Assembly (NCBI GenBank): GCA_001931875.2
Contig: MSJH02000520.1
Span: forward strand, 1-64,000
DNA: 64,000 nucleotides
Direction of reading: 5' to 3'
Source of the DNA: Byssochlamys sp. IMV 00236
Lineage: Eukaryota > Ascomycota > Eurotiomycetes > Eurotiales > Thermoascaceae
The translations under genes and the position numbers were made by a program. Positions 34,456 to 44,993 of the stretch are shown piece by piece (within the stretch, counting starts at the first letter, position 1; the number at the start of each line of letters is the position of its first letter). Under the pieces are notes generated by a model, which saw nothing but the letters and a program-made list of their open reading frames with translations, was not told the DNA's origin and did no database searches.

Positions 34456-35530
34456 CGCGTTTAGGAGGTCATATACCTTTTATAACGGCAAGAGAGGTTA
34501 TATCTGTGAATGGGAGGCTACTGGATAGGATATGGGTTATGCAATTTTACTTGTTTACTTGACACATGCAAATGCAGGCGGCGCAATTGTTCAATAGCGC
34601 TATAATATCTGATACGAAATTATTCACAAGTGGTTTTTACGAAAGTACTATCACCAGCTCTACAAATGATACACGGTTAATTATGGACCAGACAGTCCCA
34701 GAATACAAATAGATGATTCCAGGTAGAAGATATCTTGTATAGGTTTTATTGACCTTAGGACAGGTCAGATAGATAGTTGCTACTCCCCTCTTAGAAGAAT
34801 AAATCTAGTTACAATTAGATAATGAAGTTACATGTCTGTTTATTTCATTCCCGATTCTTAAATAGAAGTTTCGTGTATCAAATTTACTAACTAAATACAA
34901 TTCCAAGTCTGAGGCTATAGAAAGAACGCTACTTATATACCTCCTTACCAGAGATTTATAGCTATAGTCAAGTCCATTTTAATACTAATTCTCCCACTGA
35001 TGGACTCACATTCTCCCGTGTTTAGGGAATTTCATTTAGGAATTACCGCACCGTCGAAGATTTTCTATACCTGTAGCGGAGCATCTGCGAATATCAATAA
35101 CGTAGGTATAGTTTTGACCACAATCGCCAACAATCGACGTAGTAACCCAATACCAGCTCCCGTATAGATACTATGCCAAGAAACACTGTCATAACCTTCC
35201 CGCATTACATTTCCTGAGGGTTTGATGTTCCTTGATAGCACCTAGCCCCATTTTGTGATGGGTAGTGCACCACCATCGCGTAACACCGCCTATATCACGA
35301 CCACCCTCCACCACACAACCGCTTTAACATCGAATAACACATCCCAACCCCCTCCTATTGAAATAACCTCGCTTATCCAAACAAACAACCTCACAAACCA
35401 GACAAACTTTCGAGACCTCGCTTGCTACTAGCGCCGATCTTCCCCCAGCTGCAATGGTATAAATACCCCCTCCTCCTCCCCCGTGGAACGGTTTCTTCTT
35501 CTCTACTTCACAACTCTCTATTCTCAAACA
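34456..35530. other. AT-rich region without gene
   Basis: No open frame with protein character; visibly AT-rich between about 34500 and 35100. Nothing else recognised. Confidence 0.5.
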
Positions 35531-35600
35531 AAGTCCTATCTCGGTAGGCAAGGCAAGTCCTATTTCGATAGGCAAGGCAAGTCCTATTCGGAAACGTCTA
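35531..35600. repeat. 24-bp tandem repeat with internal palindromes
   Basis: Units AAGTCCTATCTCGGTAGGCAAGGC-like at 35531-35554 and 35555-35578, and a partial third from 35579. (Units are 24 bases; key parts: AAGTCCTAT at the start and GGCAAGGC at the end.) Each unit contains a small palindrome; in unit 2 it is CCTATTTCGATAGG, a perfect 5-bp stem with TTCG loop. On the other strand the repeats are open and encode IEIGLALPTEIGLCL, part of a frame I do not believe codes. Confidence 0.8.
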
Positions 35601-35757
35601 GGCAACTGGGCTCTACTTCGGTAGGGACGGGGAGGGCAGCGCAACGGAGACACCATTTGAGGACCATCTCAACATGGACCCGGTTACGAAGTTGCTGTGC
35701 TCTGTAGGGAAACCCGTGCGAGATGTTTCGACACCTCAAGGAAACAAACAAACAATC

Positions 35758-35947
35758 AATCAATCAATCATCAGGATGGCACTCCACGGCGGCAGGAACG
35801 GGAGGACGTGAAGGGCACGATGCAGCAAGTATCGAGAGCGAGAGCTCAGTCTCACGCCTCGATACTTGTTCTGTATCCCTTTCCTGATCGACCTATCCGT
35901 CGTTCTTACACACTGCCGCCGTGCGCCGACCTGATGATTGATTGATT
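35758..35947. repeat. 190-nt imperfect palindrome (long hairpin, MITE or small-RNA precursor candidate)
   Basis: Three matched blocks are nested around one centre: outer AATCAATCAATCATCAGG (35758-35775) with its exact inverse at 35930-35947; middle ACGGCGGCAG (35786-35795) with CTGCCGCCGT (35913-35922); inner CAAGTATCGAG (35826-35836) with CTCGATACTTG (35858-35868). Intervening sequence pairs only partly. The loop is about 21 bases and can pair further (GCGAGA with TCTCACGC). No open reading frame of note. Confidence 0.8.
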
Positions 35948-36438
35948 ATACTTAATCTTTGGAACCTTTTCAGTATACACATAGCTGTGTATACGCACTT
36001 CAATATCCTTTTTTTTCATCACTTATCTCTTGCTTGTTGAGGGATGTGGAGAAGAAAACGGGAATCTGCCCAGAGGTTCGAGTTGTGTGGGATGTCTACG
36101 CGACGCGTCCATAAGAGATCCAATATTGTATCGCGATCTTTCATGTAAACATTGGCCATAGATTGGTGAGCACGTGCAACTACGCTGACCGTAGCTACTA
36201 TCTCATATCCATGTGATTGTATTTCTTTTCTGTACATATATGAAGTGCCAAATACTCTCTAATATCTGTTAAACATGTAGTGCAATTCCACGAAGCATCA
36301 AAGATCTGCGTACATTGTATAGTAAATCGATGATAGTCTATATTATGTACCTAGTGAGAACCCAATGAAGAAGCAGTCTATAGTCTATAGTCTAGGTAAT
36401 ATCTAAGTAATATCTAAGTAATAATATGGTAAGCAGTG
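35948..36438. other. intergenic region downstream of the MFS gene
   Basis: Contains short direct repeats just past the MFS stop: tagtctatagtctatag at about 36378 and two copies of taatatctaag around 36396-36420. No gene seen. Confidence 0.6.
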
Positions 36439-38156
36439 CTACAGCATGATCTCGCTCGCCAATTTGCTTTTCGCGCGAATACGCGGTCCATAAAGTACCA
36501 GAACCCACGGGACGGCGGTCAAGAGGACCCCAATTCCGCCCAGAAGACTCGACGCAGGTCCATATTTCAGGTTCCTGAACATCTGAATCGAAACAAGTGG
36601 GAGGACCCCGCCGAGAATATTGCGGCAGAAGCTCTGCGCCGCGAGGGCGGAGCTCGCGTATCGGTGGTAGACGTCAGCGAGGTAATTGAAGACAGCAAGG
36701 TAAATGGAGAAGATTCCCAGCGTGGAGATAGCAGCTGCTATTGCTGGAACAATCCAATGGACGTGGTATTCTGCCGTCCAGCCAAACATGAATAGACCGA
36801 TAGGAAGTAGTGTGCTTTCTACACAGCTAAAGTAAAGCCGGTGTTCAGGGACGGAGTTCCATCCTTTGCGTCGCAACGCTAGATTCTCCTGGAAGATCGA
36901 TAGGAAGGTTCCTAGAATAGCTGCTACGCACACGGCAGTGAAAGTGGCTTCTGAGTCGACGAGTGAGAAATGATACATTTGCTCAAAGACATAGGGGATC
37001 ACAGCTATGTTGAGGTATAAAACACCCCAGCAGAAAGCGGCCCATAAGGAGAAAAAGAACACGACCGGTTCGGTGAAAAGAAGCTGGAAGGGCCGAATGA
37101 CAGAGATTCGCAGCATGGTGAGTAGATCCGTGCGCTCCTCGTCTGCTGCTATTTTCCAACGGAGGCGTATCGGGGTGTATGTGTCGTTTTCGAAGTTGTA
37201 GAAACCTTCTTTCTCGAGATCTTCGTACCATTTGTTCAGGATCTTTGCTTTCTTTCGCAGAACCACGTTTTCTCGCGTCTCCCCAAGGAATAGGACAAGG
37301 ACAACGCAGATGATTCCTGCAGCGATGGTCTGTAGCCAGAATATCCAGCGCCACGTCGTATTGCTTGCAATCAGTGCGCAGATGATTGGCCCTAATCCCA
37401 TTCCAAAAAGGGTAGCACCTGAGAATATCACCATGGGCGTGTTCCTGTTCTGTGCATGGTAGATATCTGCAATGATGCCGCCTACCATTGAGGAAAATGC
37501 TGAGCCACCAATGCCACCGAAGAAACGCGCAAGAAGCATTCTGTAAATAACCAGCTATTAGTATTCTGTTAAGGAAACGCGAACAGGAAAAGGGAAGGGG
37601 GGGGGNNNNNNNNNNNNNNNNNNNNGGGGTTCTCGAACCCGACATAAGAATGCGTAAAGGAGTTGCCGAGCTGACATGCGAGAAATAAGACCGATGTGGC
37701 TATGAATACCGGTCTTCTTCCATTGATCTCAGAGAACGGTGCTAAGACCATAGGGGCAATTGCGAATCCGAAACAGTACAGCATAATTCCCACAGCGAGC
37801 GCTACCACGCTGACGTGCCACTCAGCCGCCATCTGAGTCTCTGCCGGACCCAATGAACTGGCGCCAAACCCAGAGAATATGGTTGTCAAGCATGAAATTC
37901 CCGTGATAAAGGCTTTTCGACATGGAGACCAGTCGTGTGGTGATACCAGTCTTTTAAGATCCGGTGGTCTCAGATGATCTGGGATCTGAGGAGAGGCAAT
38001 TGGCACCTCTGTCCGGAAGGTTAGTTTTTTATAGACAATAGGGATGCAGCTTGCGCCTCCATGAGAGTCATCTGGGCACTCAGCCTGTTTCTCTATCATT
38101 GCCAATGATGATAGTGAGACTGCATGGTCATCTGATAGAGAGGTTGGACTGCTCAT
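36439..38156 (-). CDS. MFS transporter, DHA1 drug:H+ antiporter / polyamine type
   Basis: Twelve-helix proton-coupled exporter or importer of the plasma membrane. Exon 1 (37639-38156) has a hydrophilic N-terminus of about 85 residues, TM1 (ITGISCLTTIFSGFGASSLG), and DHA1 motif A (APFSEINGRRPVF). Exon 2 (36439-37540) begins MLLARFFGGIGGSAFSSMVG and holds GLGPIICALIASNTTWRWIF (motif C region) and the later helices. The intron contains an assembly gap of 20 N beside a G run; joining GG|A keeps the frame and gives THSYVGMLLARFFGG and 539 residues in total, the normal size. The GTTCGA donor is weak, so the exact exon 1 end is uncertain. Divergent from a Zn2Cys6 regulator 572 bases away, suggesting a regulated transporter. 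Substrate unknown. Confidence 0.82.
37606..37625. other. assembly gap (20 N)
   Basis: Twenty N flanked by G9 on the left and G4 on the right, inside the MFS intron. The true length of this stretch is unknown; the homopolymer probably caused the break. Confidence 0.99.
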
Positions 38157-38728
38157 TATGGGATCTGAACACGAGAACAGTGGGTATTATGATAATAAAG
38201 ATTATGATTATTTTTCAGTATCGTCAATCGATCCCTGAAACGGGGAGAAAAAATATCATACATAACAATGCCTGCCCAACTCATTTTTGGTCTTATCAAT
38301 TGATACTTAAGATGATTGCGGAACTTGTGCGGACCGCACGAACTTCCGTTTTGCCGCATGGAGTCATCTCGAATAACTTGTCTCGCAACATCTCCAGCAC
38401 TGTCGGTGAACAATATCTCGGCCGATTGCCAGCGGTTCGGTTCTTCACCTGAAGGTCACCAAGTAGTGACATGATCTCTCCGGTGCTTGAACCAAAACTC
38501 CCCGTCCCTGTCCGATCCGCAATATAATCCGTGGCTGCGAGTGGCTGCAGAGTGACACTTAGCAGCAGCGCCCACTGGGCCCAACAACGTGGTAAAGGCT
38601 ATCAATCAATCTCGCCACCGGAATAAAAATAAGAGACTTCAAGACGCCGCCTCGGTCTGTTAACCGATCCTGAAGGCGCGTTCAGAGATTGGACAGTTTG
38701 AATAAGGTATTCTCCTAAGTCAAGGGGG
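38157..38728. promoter_or_regulatory. shared promoter of the MFS gene and the Zn2Cys6 gene
   Basis: A 572-base divergent intergenic region. At 38327-38339 lies GTGCGGACCGCAC, a near-perfect palindrome presenting CGG-A-CCG; it sits within a wider CGGAA...TTCCG arrangement (38319-38348). Zn2Cys6 dimers bind CGG half-sites, so this is a natural operator candidate for the adjacent regulator. It is about 170 bases upstream of the MFS ATG and 390 upstream of the regulator ATG. Binding is inferred, not shown. Confidence 0.5.
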
Positions 38729-40372
38729 ATGCCCGCCGCCAATCTAACCGGTACCAAGCGGTCCAAGCGCGCCTGCAATTCTTGCAGGGAACGAAAACGC
38801 AAATGCGATGGCGAAGTTCCTTGTATGTATTGTATTAAGAATGGGCATGAATGCACTTATGAGCAACGACGAAGGAGAAGGACAGGAAGAGGCCATGTCC
38901 GACGAGCGGCATTAGAGATGAATGCGACCGGCACCCGCGTCGAGGAGAACATTGAATCAACAACAGCGTCGGAGCTCCAGTTGATCGAGGACAATTCGCC
39001 TGCCGTGTTCTTGAAGAACTTAGGGCTAAAAATTGACCCAGCTGCGTCGCCCGTGTTCAATTATTATGCGTGGAATCTGGGGTTTCCCCGGGAGAGCACG
39101 TACCTGACACGAAACCTGCAACTCACCGAGATCCTGAGTCGGGACCAGATGTATGAATTAACAGCGATCTACTTTGCAGAGGTCGCCCCAGTCTATGACT
39201 TTCTAGATCGCGAGTACGTGCGGAGTGCTGTTAGCAAGAGGTGGTCAGTTCCAAACTCGTACGGACCTGTCGATGGTCTGATATGTGGCATCGCAGCCCT
39301 CGGTTGTCTTTTTGGCAAAAGAGCTGGCGATCAACAAGAACAATTACTCCAAATTGCGCGGATTGTGCTCGAGCTATCTCTTCAGACAGTCACTCCACAT
39401 ATTGACCATGTGCTCGGCTGGCTGTTGCGCGCAATTTACCTTCGAATGGCGGGTTCCCAACAGGCGACTTGGATGGCAACCTGTAACCTGATGCATATGA
39501 TAGAAGCGACCAAACTACATTTTGAATCCTCAATTGATTCGAATCCTACCCCATCAAGTGATTATCTTCAGCCTGAACAACGGCGGAGAATTTATTCGGT
39601 CGCACAGTTGTTCAACACATGGGTTTCGCTCGATTGCAGTAGATCACAAGTGGAATTAAGAGGCGCATCGACTCTCATGCCCGAGACCAGCTGGACAAAA
39701 GAACAGCAGGAGCTCTGTCGTTTGACTGAACTCCTCAAACCAAACGTCCCGCGAACTTTTGATGAACTGGAGATGGAACTTTCTCATCTCTGTTATCTGA
39801 ACCCACCGCACCCCATGCAGAGGTTGATCCTATGCAATGTCGCACTATGTATATATCGTCGTGTGCGTGCCCTCGGCCGTAGTTTGTCGGATCGTTCTCT
39901 TAGTCTTATTCTCGAGCTCTCGACCAAGGGCTTAGATTCCGTCCGCGAACTGATTGAAATCATGTCCCCGTGGTGCCATATTGTCAATATCCCATTTCAG
40001 ATGGTTTGCATTTTCCTGGCCATCGATAACCGACAATCACTCCTGCACCTCACAGATGCTTTGGAAACCCTCAAGACGGTTGCCGAAAAGTACGCAACTG
40101 AAGCTGTGAAGGAATCTTACGGAATAGCGAGTATGCTCGTCAACCTGCAGCGGCAGAGGAAGACAAGAGAATTAACTCTCCTTGACAACGTACTGGAAGG
40201 ACATGGGATAAACCCCACGATGGTGCAAGACGCGTCAATGGAAAGCCACTACTCTCTTGATGAAAACAACTTTTCTCTGTCGGGAAATATCGCTGGGGAT
40301 TTTGGGTTTACAAATGACTCATTGCTGGACTATTTCGTTCTGAGTGATCCTTTCCATTTGCCTCAGGCATAG
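38729..40372 (+). CDS. Zn2Cys6 (C6) transcription factor
   Basis: Single-exon gene of 547 residues. The zinc cluster at residues 15-42 follows C-x2-C-x6-C-x5-C-x2-C-x6-C: ACNSCRERKRKCDGEVPC then MYCIKNGHEC, preceded by basic TKRSKR and followed by an Arg-rich run (EQRRRRRTGRGHVRR) that likely helps DNA binding. The middle part (about 130-420) is helical with PVYDFLDREYVRS and GCLFGKRAGDQQEQLL, resembling the fungal-specific transcription factor homology region. Acidic tail ends DPFHLPQA. Divergent from the MFS gene; probably its pathway-specific regulator. Target unknown. Confidence 0.9.
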   Translation: MPAANLTGTKRSKRACNSCRERKRKCDGEVPCMYCIKNGHECTYEQRRRRRTGRGHVRRAALEMNATGTRVEENIESTTASELQLIEDNSPAVFLKNLGLKIDPAASPVFNYYAWNLGFPRESTYLTRNLQLTEILSRDQMYELTAIYFAEVAPVYDFLDREYVRSAVSKRWSVPNSYGPVDGLICGIAALGCLFGKRAGDQQEQLLQIARIVLELSLQTVTPHIDHVLGWLLRAIYLRMAGSQQATWMATCNLMHMIEATKLHFESSIDSNPTPSSDYLQPEQRRRIYSVAQLFNTWVSLDCSRSQVELRGASTLMPETSWTKEQQELCRLTELLKPNVPRTFDELEMELSHLCYLNPPHPMQRLILCNVALCIYRRVRALGRSLSDRSLSLILELSTKGLDSVRELIEIMSPWCHIVNIPFQMVCIFLAIDNRQSLLHLTDALETLKTVAEKYATEAVKESYGIASMLVNLQRQRKTRELTLLDNVLEGHGINPTMVQDASMESHYSLDENNFSLSGNIAGDFGFTNDSLLDYFVLSDPFHLPQA

Positions 40373-42436
40373 TTGGGATAAGGCACAATTATATCAACCG
40401 TTATTCAACAGACTTAGTGACTACGAAAACCTTGAGGAGATCATCCTAAACTGAGGATTCAAATGAGGTAAGCGAGCGACGCCAGAATGCAAAACCACCC
40501 AACGACTAAAATGGTCATTGCCTTATGACTTTTTGGCGGGCTAGGCACAATTGGAGTTATGTCTTCTCAGCACTATCACAGACTGACTCGTGCGTACATT
40601 GTTCAAGTCATCTCTTAGAGAGATAGTCTTCTGAGGACATAGTTGACTGAGAGACTTTGATCCAGGAAATGACTCCACAGCATGCAGAAAGTATTCTTGG
40701 GCAACAAAGAGCCGGATGTCATGGAAGGAGATCTTATCTCACGCAGTCTCTGGACTCGATGGCTTAGTCTCTCTAACAGGAACGAGTCCCGTTTCATTCA
40801 ATACGCCTGGCTGACTTGTCCAGGCGGTGTCTGAATAACAGCAGGGCAGTACTGAAATTATATCTGCGACTACTTAGTACGGAGTACTCTACGTTGCTAT
40901 GTCCATGACAAGAGATTGCTACCGCGACTTTGCTCACCGGAGCGGGAAATCTTCAGCCGGCGTCACTCTTGGATTAGCCCGTGGTCAACTATGATCATAT
41001 CGCCGTGTCACCTACCTACCTGCTCATCATTATATGTCGTGTGCCATCCGTTCGCGAACCGGATACTCGATAACCTTGAAGATCAAAGGCTTTCCCCTCT
41101 CAGCGGCAGAGCAGTGGAGTGACCTGACGCATTATTGCAACACCCTTCTGGAGAAGATTGAAGATGGTACCGCCAAACCCCGGTGCGGATTCTACAGGTT
41201 CATCCGCGCGGAGACGTTGGCAATTCATCGATACGTCGAAGGACAGCTCGGACAATCTCACTCACTCAGGTGAAGCGCCAGAAACGGCAACGGAGTCAGC
41301 ATGGCGATGAGCTTCGAGGCAGCAAAAAAAAAAAAAAAGATGGCCGAAAAAACTCGACAAAGTAATAATCGATCGCAGAAAAGCGCGGAGGACGCCACAT
41401 ACTCCGCGACTACGGACCAAACAGCGAACTAAACAAAAGGGGAGGGAAAAGAGGCTGACCGCGATGGCGGAGATGCATATAAGCAGCAAGTATAGGTCCC
41501 GGAAGAGGATGTGAAATCAGGGACAACCAGCGACAATGGTTCAGGTGGCATAGAGGATATGGAAAGAATATCCCCAGAGAGATCTACCGATAGCAGTTCT
41601 CCTCATTATCCGGGCTTCTGTCTCTCGCCTTCCGCCGTCGAAGTACTGCTTTTGCCGCGCCAATCTGGACTGCCACAAAGACTTGATTGATAAATGCCTC
41701 ATTGTATTAAATGTAGAAAGCGCAGAGAGAACATGCAGACTGTGCAAATTGGCAATGCGGAGGCTGAGGATTAGGTTCGGAGGTAGACTGTACAGACTGC
41801 TAATGAGTATATTGAGCGGGATTATACCAACTTAATGGAGACGGAGTAGTTGTACACAGACGGCTTTTTACACCTTGTTCTCTTCTGGGATCTTATGATA
41901 ATTGCATTCATGGACTCGGTTGACTAGAATTAAGATATATGTACAATATCGATGTGCAGTAGCATTGCATATAATAGACATGTAGGTTTGGACCGACCTT
42001 TCTGTAGTATAAAAGCGATAAAATATAGGTATTAAAAAGGCCACATAAGCATAGTGTCGCCATTACTGTTCCACTCCCATATCAGTATATTAGCGTTGGC
42101 TATCGTGTATTGCCGTCGTGTAATAAGTAATACTGCAAGATAAGATTAGCAAGGCTACAATGAGATAAGTATACTGGACAAAGTAGACTATACCTTTTGC
42201 TAATCGATATCCTCAAAGCTTCGTTTCCTCGAAGGAGAGTCATTCTTCACAAGAGAACTTCCCAAGATTGTCTGTGTGCGCGAGTTTTTCTTCTTCGCTA
42301 TCTTGGCAGCTATAGTCCAGGGAGTAACTATTTCAAGAGTAGAGGCGGTTGTATTTCTTATTTTGACCGATGCTGCTAGGTCGAATTGCTCTTGGGTCGG
42401 CTTCTTTTTGACAGGGCACCCTAAGCTAAGTAGTCA
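40373..42436. other. 2 kb without recognisable gene
   Basis: Short open frames only, e.g. 41034-41273 (+). AT-rich towards 41800-42200. An A14 run lies at about 41324-41337. Marks the transition from the MFS/regulator pair to the relic-rich block. Confidence 0.5.
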
Positions 42437-43380
42437 TCAAGTTGTACCGATCAACAAACGCCACAGCGAATTTCTTCTTGATTTCATCGAGTTCACTGCC
42501 ACGAACACTACCAGGTTCAAGCTTCTTAAGAGCGTCTCTTGCGTGCTTGACTCTAGTTCCATGCATACTGATTTCTTTGAAATCCTTTCCCGCATTTCGT
42601 AGTCTCTTTCGATCAACATTTCGATTGATTCTGCGAGGAGGGATAATCCGCTGGGGATTGGGATTTGCAAGCCTCTTCTTCAGATGAGACTTTTGAGTTC
42701 GAAGCTGAGAGAAATGCGTTCACATTGCCACTGTCGAAAGTCCGTGGGTTTTTCTTTTCTTGCACGCAGCTTTGGTGATCTGCGGAGGAGGTATTGCAAG
42801 GCAGAATGGTCTCCAATGTCCTTCTGAGAAGCCTTCCATAGGGGGTATAGCGGCGTCATTTTGCGTGGTTTCAGTGGTCTTATCTCCTGCACTCTGCATA
42901 GCCTCAATCTTTGCTTTACGCAGCGTGTGTTCGACCTTACTGGCCTTTGAGATCCACATCTTCGCCAGTCGCTTCTTGCGCATCTGCGCGACAAGTTTGC
43001 GTGCATTCTTTATTATGTGTGCAAGCCTTTGGCTTTCCAAAAGGGAAGAGCAAGTCACGCCCCTCTCCAGCCAAAGACTGTCTTGGGGTTTCTGTAGGAA
43101 CATGCCAACCACAGACCTTTGTCTGCTACTAGAATATATGCGCCTAGTATACTTGCATGAACAACTTCTCATTAGCCGTTTGTCGTATGCACAAGTGCCT
43201 TGCATCGAATCAACTGTTGCAAGCTTCACCATATTACGCCACGCAACACCTTTCTTTGCCGCGAAATTGATCAGAGATTTCATATACTGAGCGCTGTGCA
43301 AAGGTTGTAGTCTCGTAAGATGGATCCTACAAATTTTTAGCACATAAACAAAACTGCATAAGGTGAGGGTCTCACTTAAA
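42437..43380 (-). pseudogene. superfamily-1 (DNA2/UPF1-like) helicase fragment A
   Basis: Around 43190-43290 the frame reads KSLINFAAKKGVAWRNMVKL followed by ATVDSMQGT, the motif V region of SF1 helicases of the DNA2/NAM7/UPF1 type. Upstream motifs I-IV are missing. Downstream (towards 42437) the reading frame stays open for long stretches with many Lys/Arg (for example KLVAQMRKKRLAKMWISKA; another frame near 42450-42640 gives KKLEPGSVRGSELDEIKKK), compatible with a charged C-terminal tail, but the expected motif VI is not found. A truncated gene copy. Shares the motif V block with fragments at 45,100 and 52,600. Confidence 0.6.
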
Positions 43381-43457
43381 TAATCTGGCACAGGTTTTCG
43401 CTCGTGTGGTTCGAGGGGCCAGTCGAACGATGAGTCCTGTGTTAAACAGAAGAACTC

Positions 43458-43700
43458 ATGCACTTCCGTGCTCCGGCTACATTTCAAGCCTATATCAACA
43501 CGGCACTGAGGGGCCTGTTAGATATCTGCTGCATTGTATACCTGGACAACATCCTGATCTTCTCAATGGATGAAGAAGAACATGTACAGCACGTATCGGA
43601 AGTGCTAGAAAGACTACGCAAGCATAACCTTTATGCAAAATTGAGCAAATGCGAATTCCACAAGGAGGAAGTTACCTTCCTCGGATTCATCAGAAGACGC
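43458..43700 (+). mobile_element. Ty3/gypsy reverse-transcriptase remnant
   Basis: The open frame reads APATFQAYINTALRGLLDIC, CIVYLDNILIFSMDEEEHVQ and LRKHNLYAKLSKCEFHKEEV, TFLGFI, the catalytic palm of gypsy RT. The universal YxDD box is YLDN, so the second Asp is lost. Homology stops near 43695. Inactive fragment of a fungal retroelement. Confidence 0.88.
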
Positions 43701-43770
43701 CGGACTAGCCTGCACCTCCTCACGCGCAGGAGGAATCACGTTGCCGGACACGAACCGATCCCGGCGTATC

Positions 43771-44052
43771 TCAGGTGGGAGGTGCTCCTCTACCACCGCT
43801 ATTGATGGCGGTGAACGGCGTAATCCGCGTACGAGGAGTTGTTGGTTCCGACATCACAGCGGCAGTCGGACGGGCTGGAGGAGGAGACAGCTCGTCAGGC
43901 TGTCCCTTGTCGTCGTCGAACCAGCCACGAAACAACTGGTCTTCACTAACCGTCGCAGCAATAGGCTGGGGTGGTACCTTGTTGACAACCACAGGGGTCT
44001 CATCTGGAGTACCCAGGCGAAACGAAACGCGCTTCTGGCGCTTTGGAGGCAT
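43771..44052 (-). pseudogene. possible gag-like N-terminal fragment, antisense to the adjacent RT remnant
   Basis: ATG at 44052 starts MPPKRQKRVSFRLGTPDETP followed by Pro/Thr-rich sequence; this kind of short basic, then Pro-rich start is seen in fungal gypsy polyproteins, but the evidence is thin. It faces the RT fragment head to head, with the junction near 43700-43770. The 350 bases upstream (44095-44463) could hold LTR sequence; no clear TG...CA borders were found. Confidence 0.3.
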
Positions 44053-44463
44053 TGCTATACCAATTAGCTTCATCACATGGAGCTGCGGAGTCAAGGCTTA
44101 TGGTAACACGCATATACCAGACCACAGTCAAAACGACTCGAAAATCCAATTTTTTTTTCGTCTGTACTATCGTTAGCACTTTTCCACACTGAAACTATCG
44201 AAAACAACGCCAAATCAGCTGCTAGACAAGGAAAAGGATGGCTCAACGTACAGGCAGGACGTCATGTCAGCGATCTGCGTACTGAGTGATAATAGTTATA
44301 TCACTAATCCCAAGAGAATGCTCCGTTATCGAAAAAAATGAACGATAGATTCAGCACAACTACAATGTTTTGTCTGTTAAAGCGGGATATCGTGCTGGCG
44401 TTAATTCGGTCTAAAGCCACCCACGATATCAATGGATATATGATGCAAATTATGTTGGTTGTC

Positions 44464-44886
44464 TCATTTCAGAACAGCTGCGTCGACGATTGAAGCGTTG
44501 GTCCAACGATGAGCACCTGGAGATCTGTGAGGTGATATAGATCGCGAGAGCTGCCAGAGTTGTAGATTAACCACAGCCGGGAAAGAACCTGCTTTAAAAT
44601 TGGTCCCTTCAAGGAGAGCCTGTCGAACTCGAACGTAGTCGATATCTCTTAGAAGTGTCACCAATTCCTTATTAATGGCATCCATTGAGGCATTGCTTGG
44701 TCCGACGATGAAAATACGAAGACCGGCTAAATAATATAAGTCAACGAGAGTTGCAAGAGTTGTCGATTTGTCCATAGTATGCGCTGCAAAGTTGTTTCTA
44801 ACAAGATCCGATCCTACCTGGATGTCGGTGCAGACAACAATCTTTGCTTCGGCGATTATAATCTTTGAGATTATATTATACGCCAT
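44464..44886 (-). pseudogene. superfamily-1 helicase fragment B1 (motif I/Ia region)
   Basis: Open frame of 140 codons. TTLATLVDLYYLAGLRIFIV with GPSNASMDAINKELVTLL and DIDYVRVRQ parallels TTVLAALALLYHKAGLHILI, SNAAVDAFTSQLLSL and DVDYVRV in fragment C, which follow Walker A. Here the GxGKT loop is absent: the sequence before TTLATL is HTMDKS. Ahead of it, AEAKIVVCTDIQVGSDLVRN matches a segment that lies C-terminal to motif Ia in the other copies, so this piece looks internally shuffled. Confidence 0.55.
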
Positions 44887-44993
44887 TTGCAGCTTCCTTT
44901 GCGAGTCCTTCTATCTTCCCAATTCTTTGAATTTGCTCTAGGCCTGATCGCTCAGGAGAGTTGGCAATATAAATGTAGGAGAATGAGCATGCG

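Noticed and set aside
35324..35656. 110-codon (-) frame encoding repeated IEIGLALP
   Set aside because: Open only because a 24-bp repeat (a multiple of three) has no stop in that frame.
35753..35947. CRISPR-like array (repeated AATC units)
   Set aside because: Eukaryotic sequence; units are a 4-base microsatellite within a palindrome, without spacers.
36983..37645. 220-codon (-) frame crossing the N gap
   Set aside because: Wrong frame for the MFS protein and runs through ambiguous bases.
43741..44176. 108- and 133-codon (+) frames
   Set aside because: Opposite strand of a gypsy-like relic; no motif.
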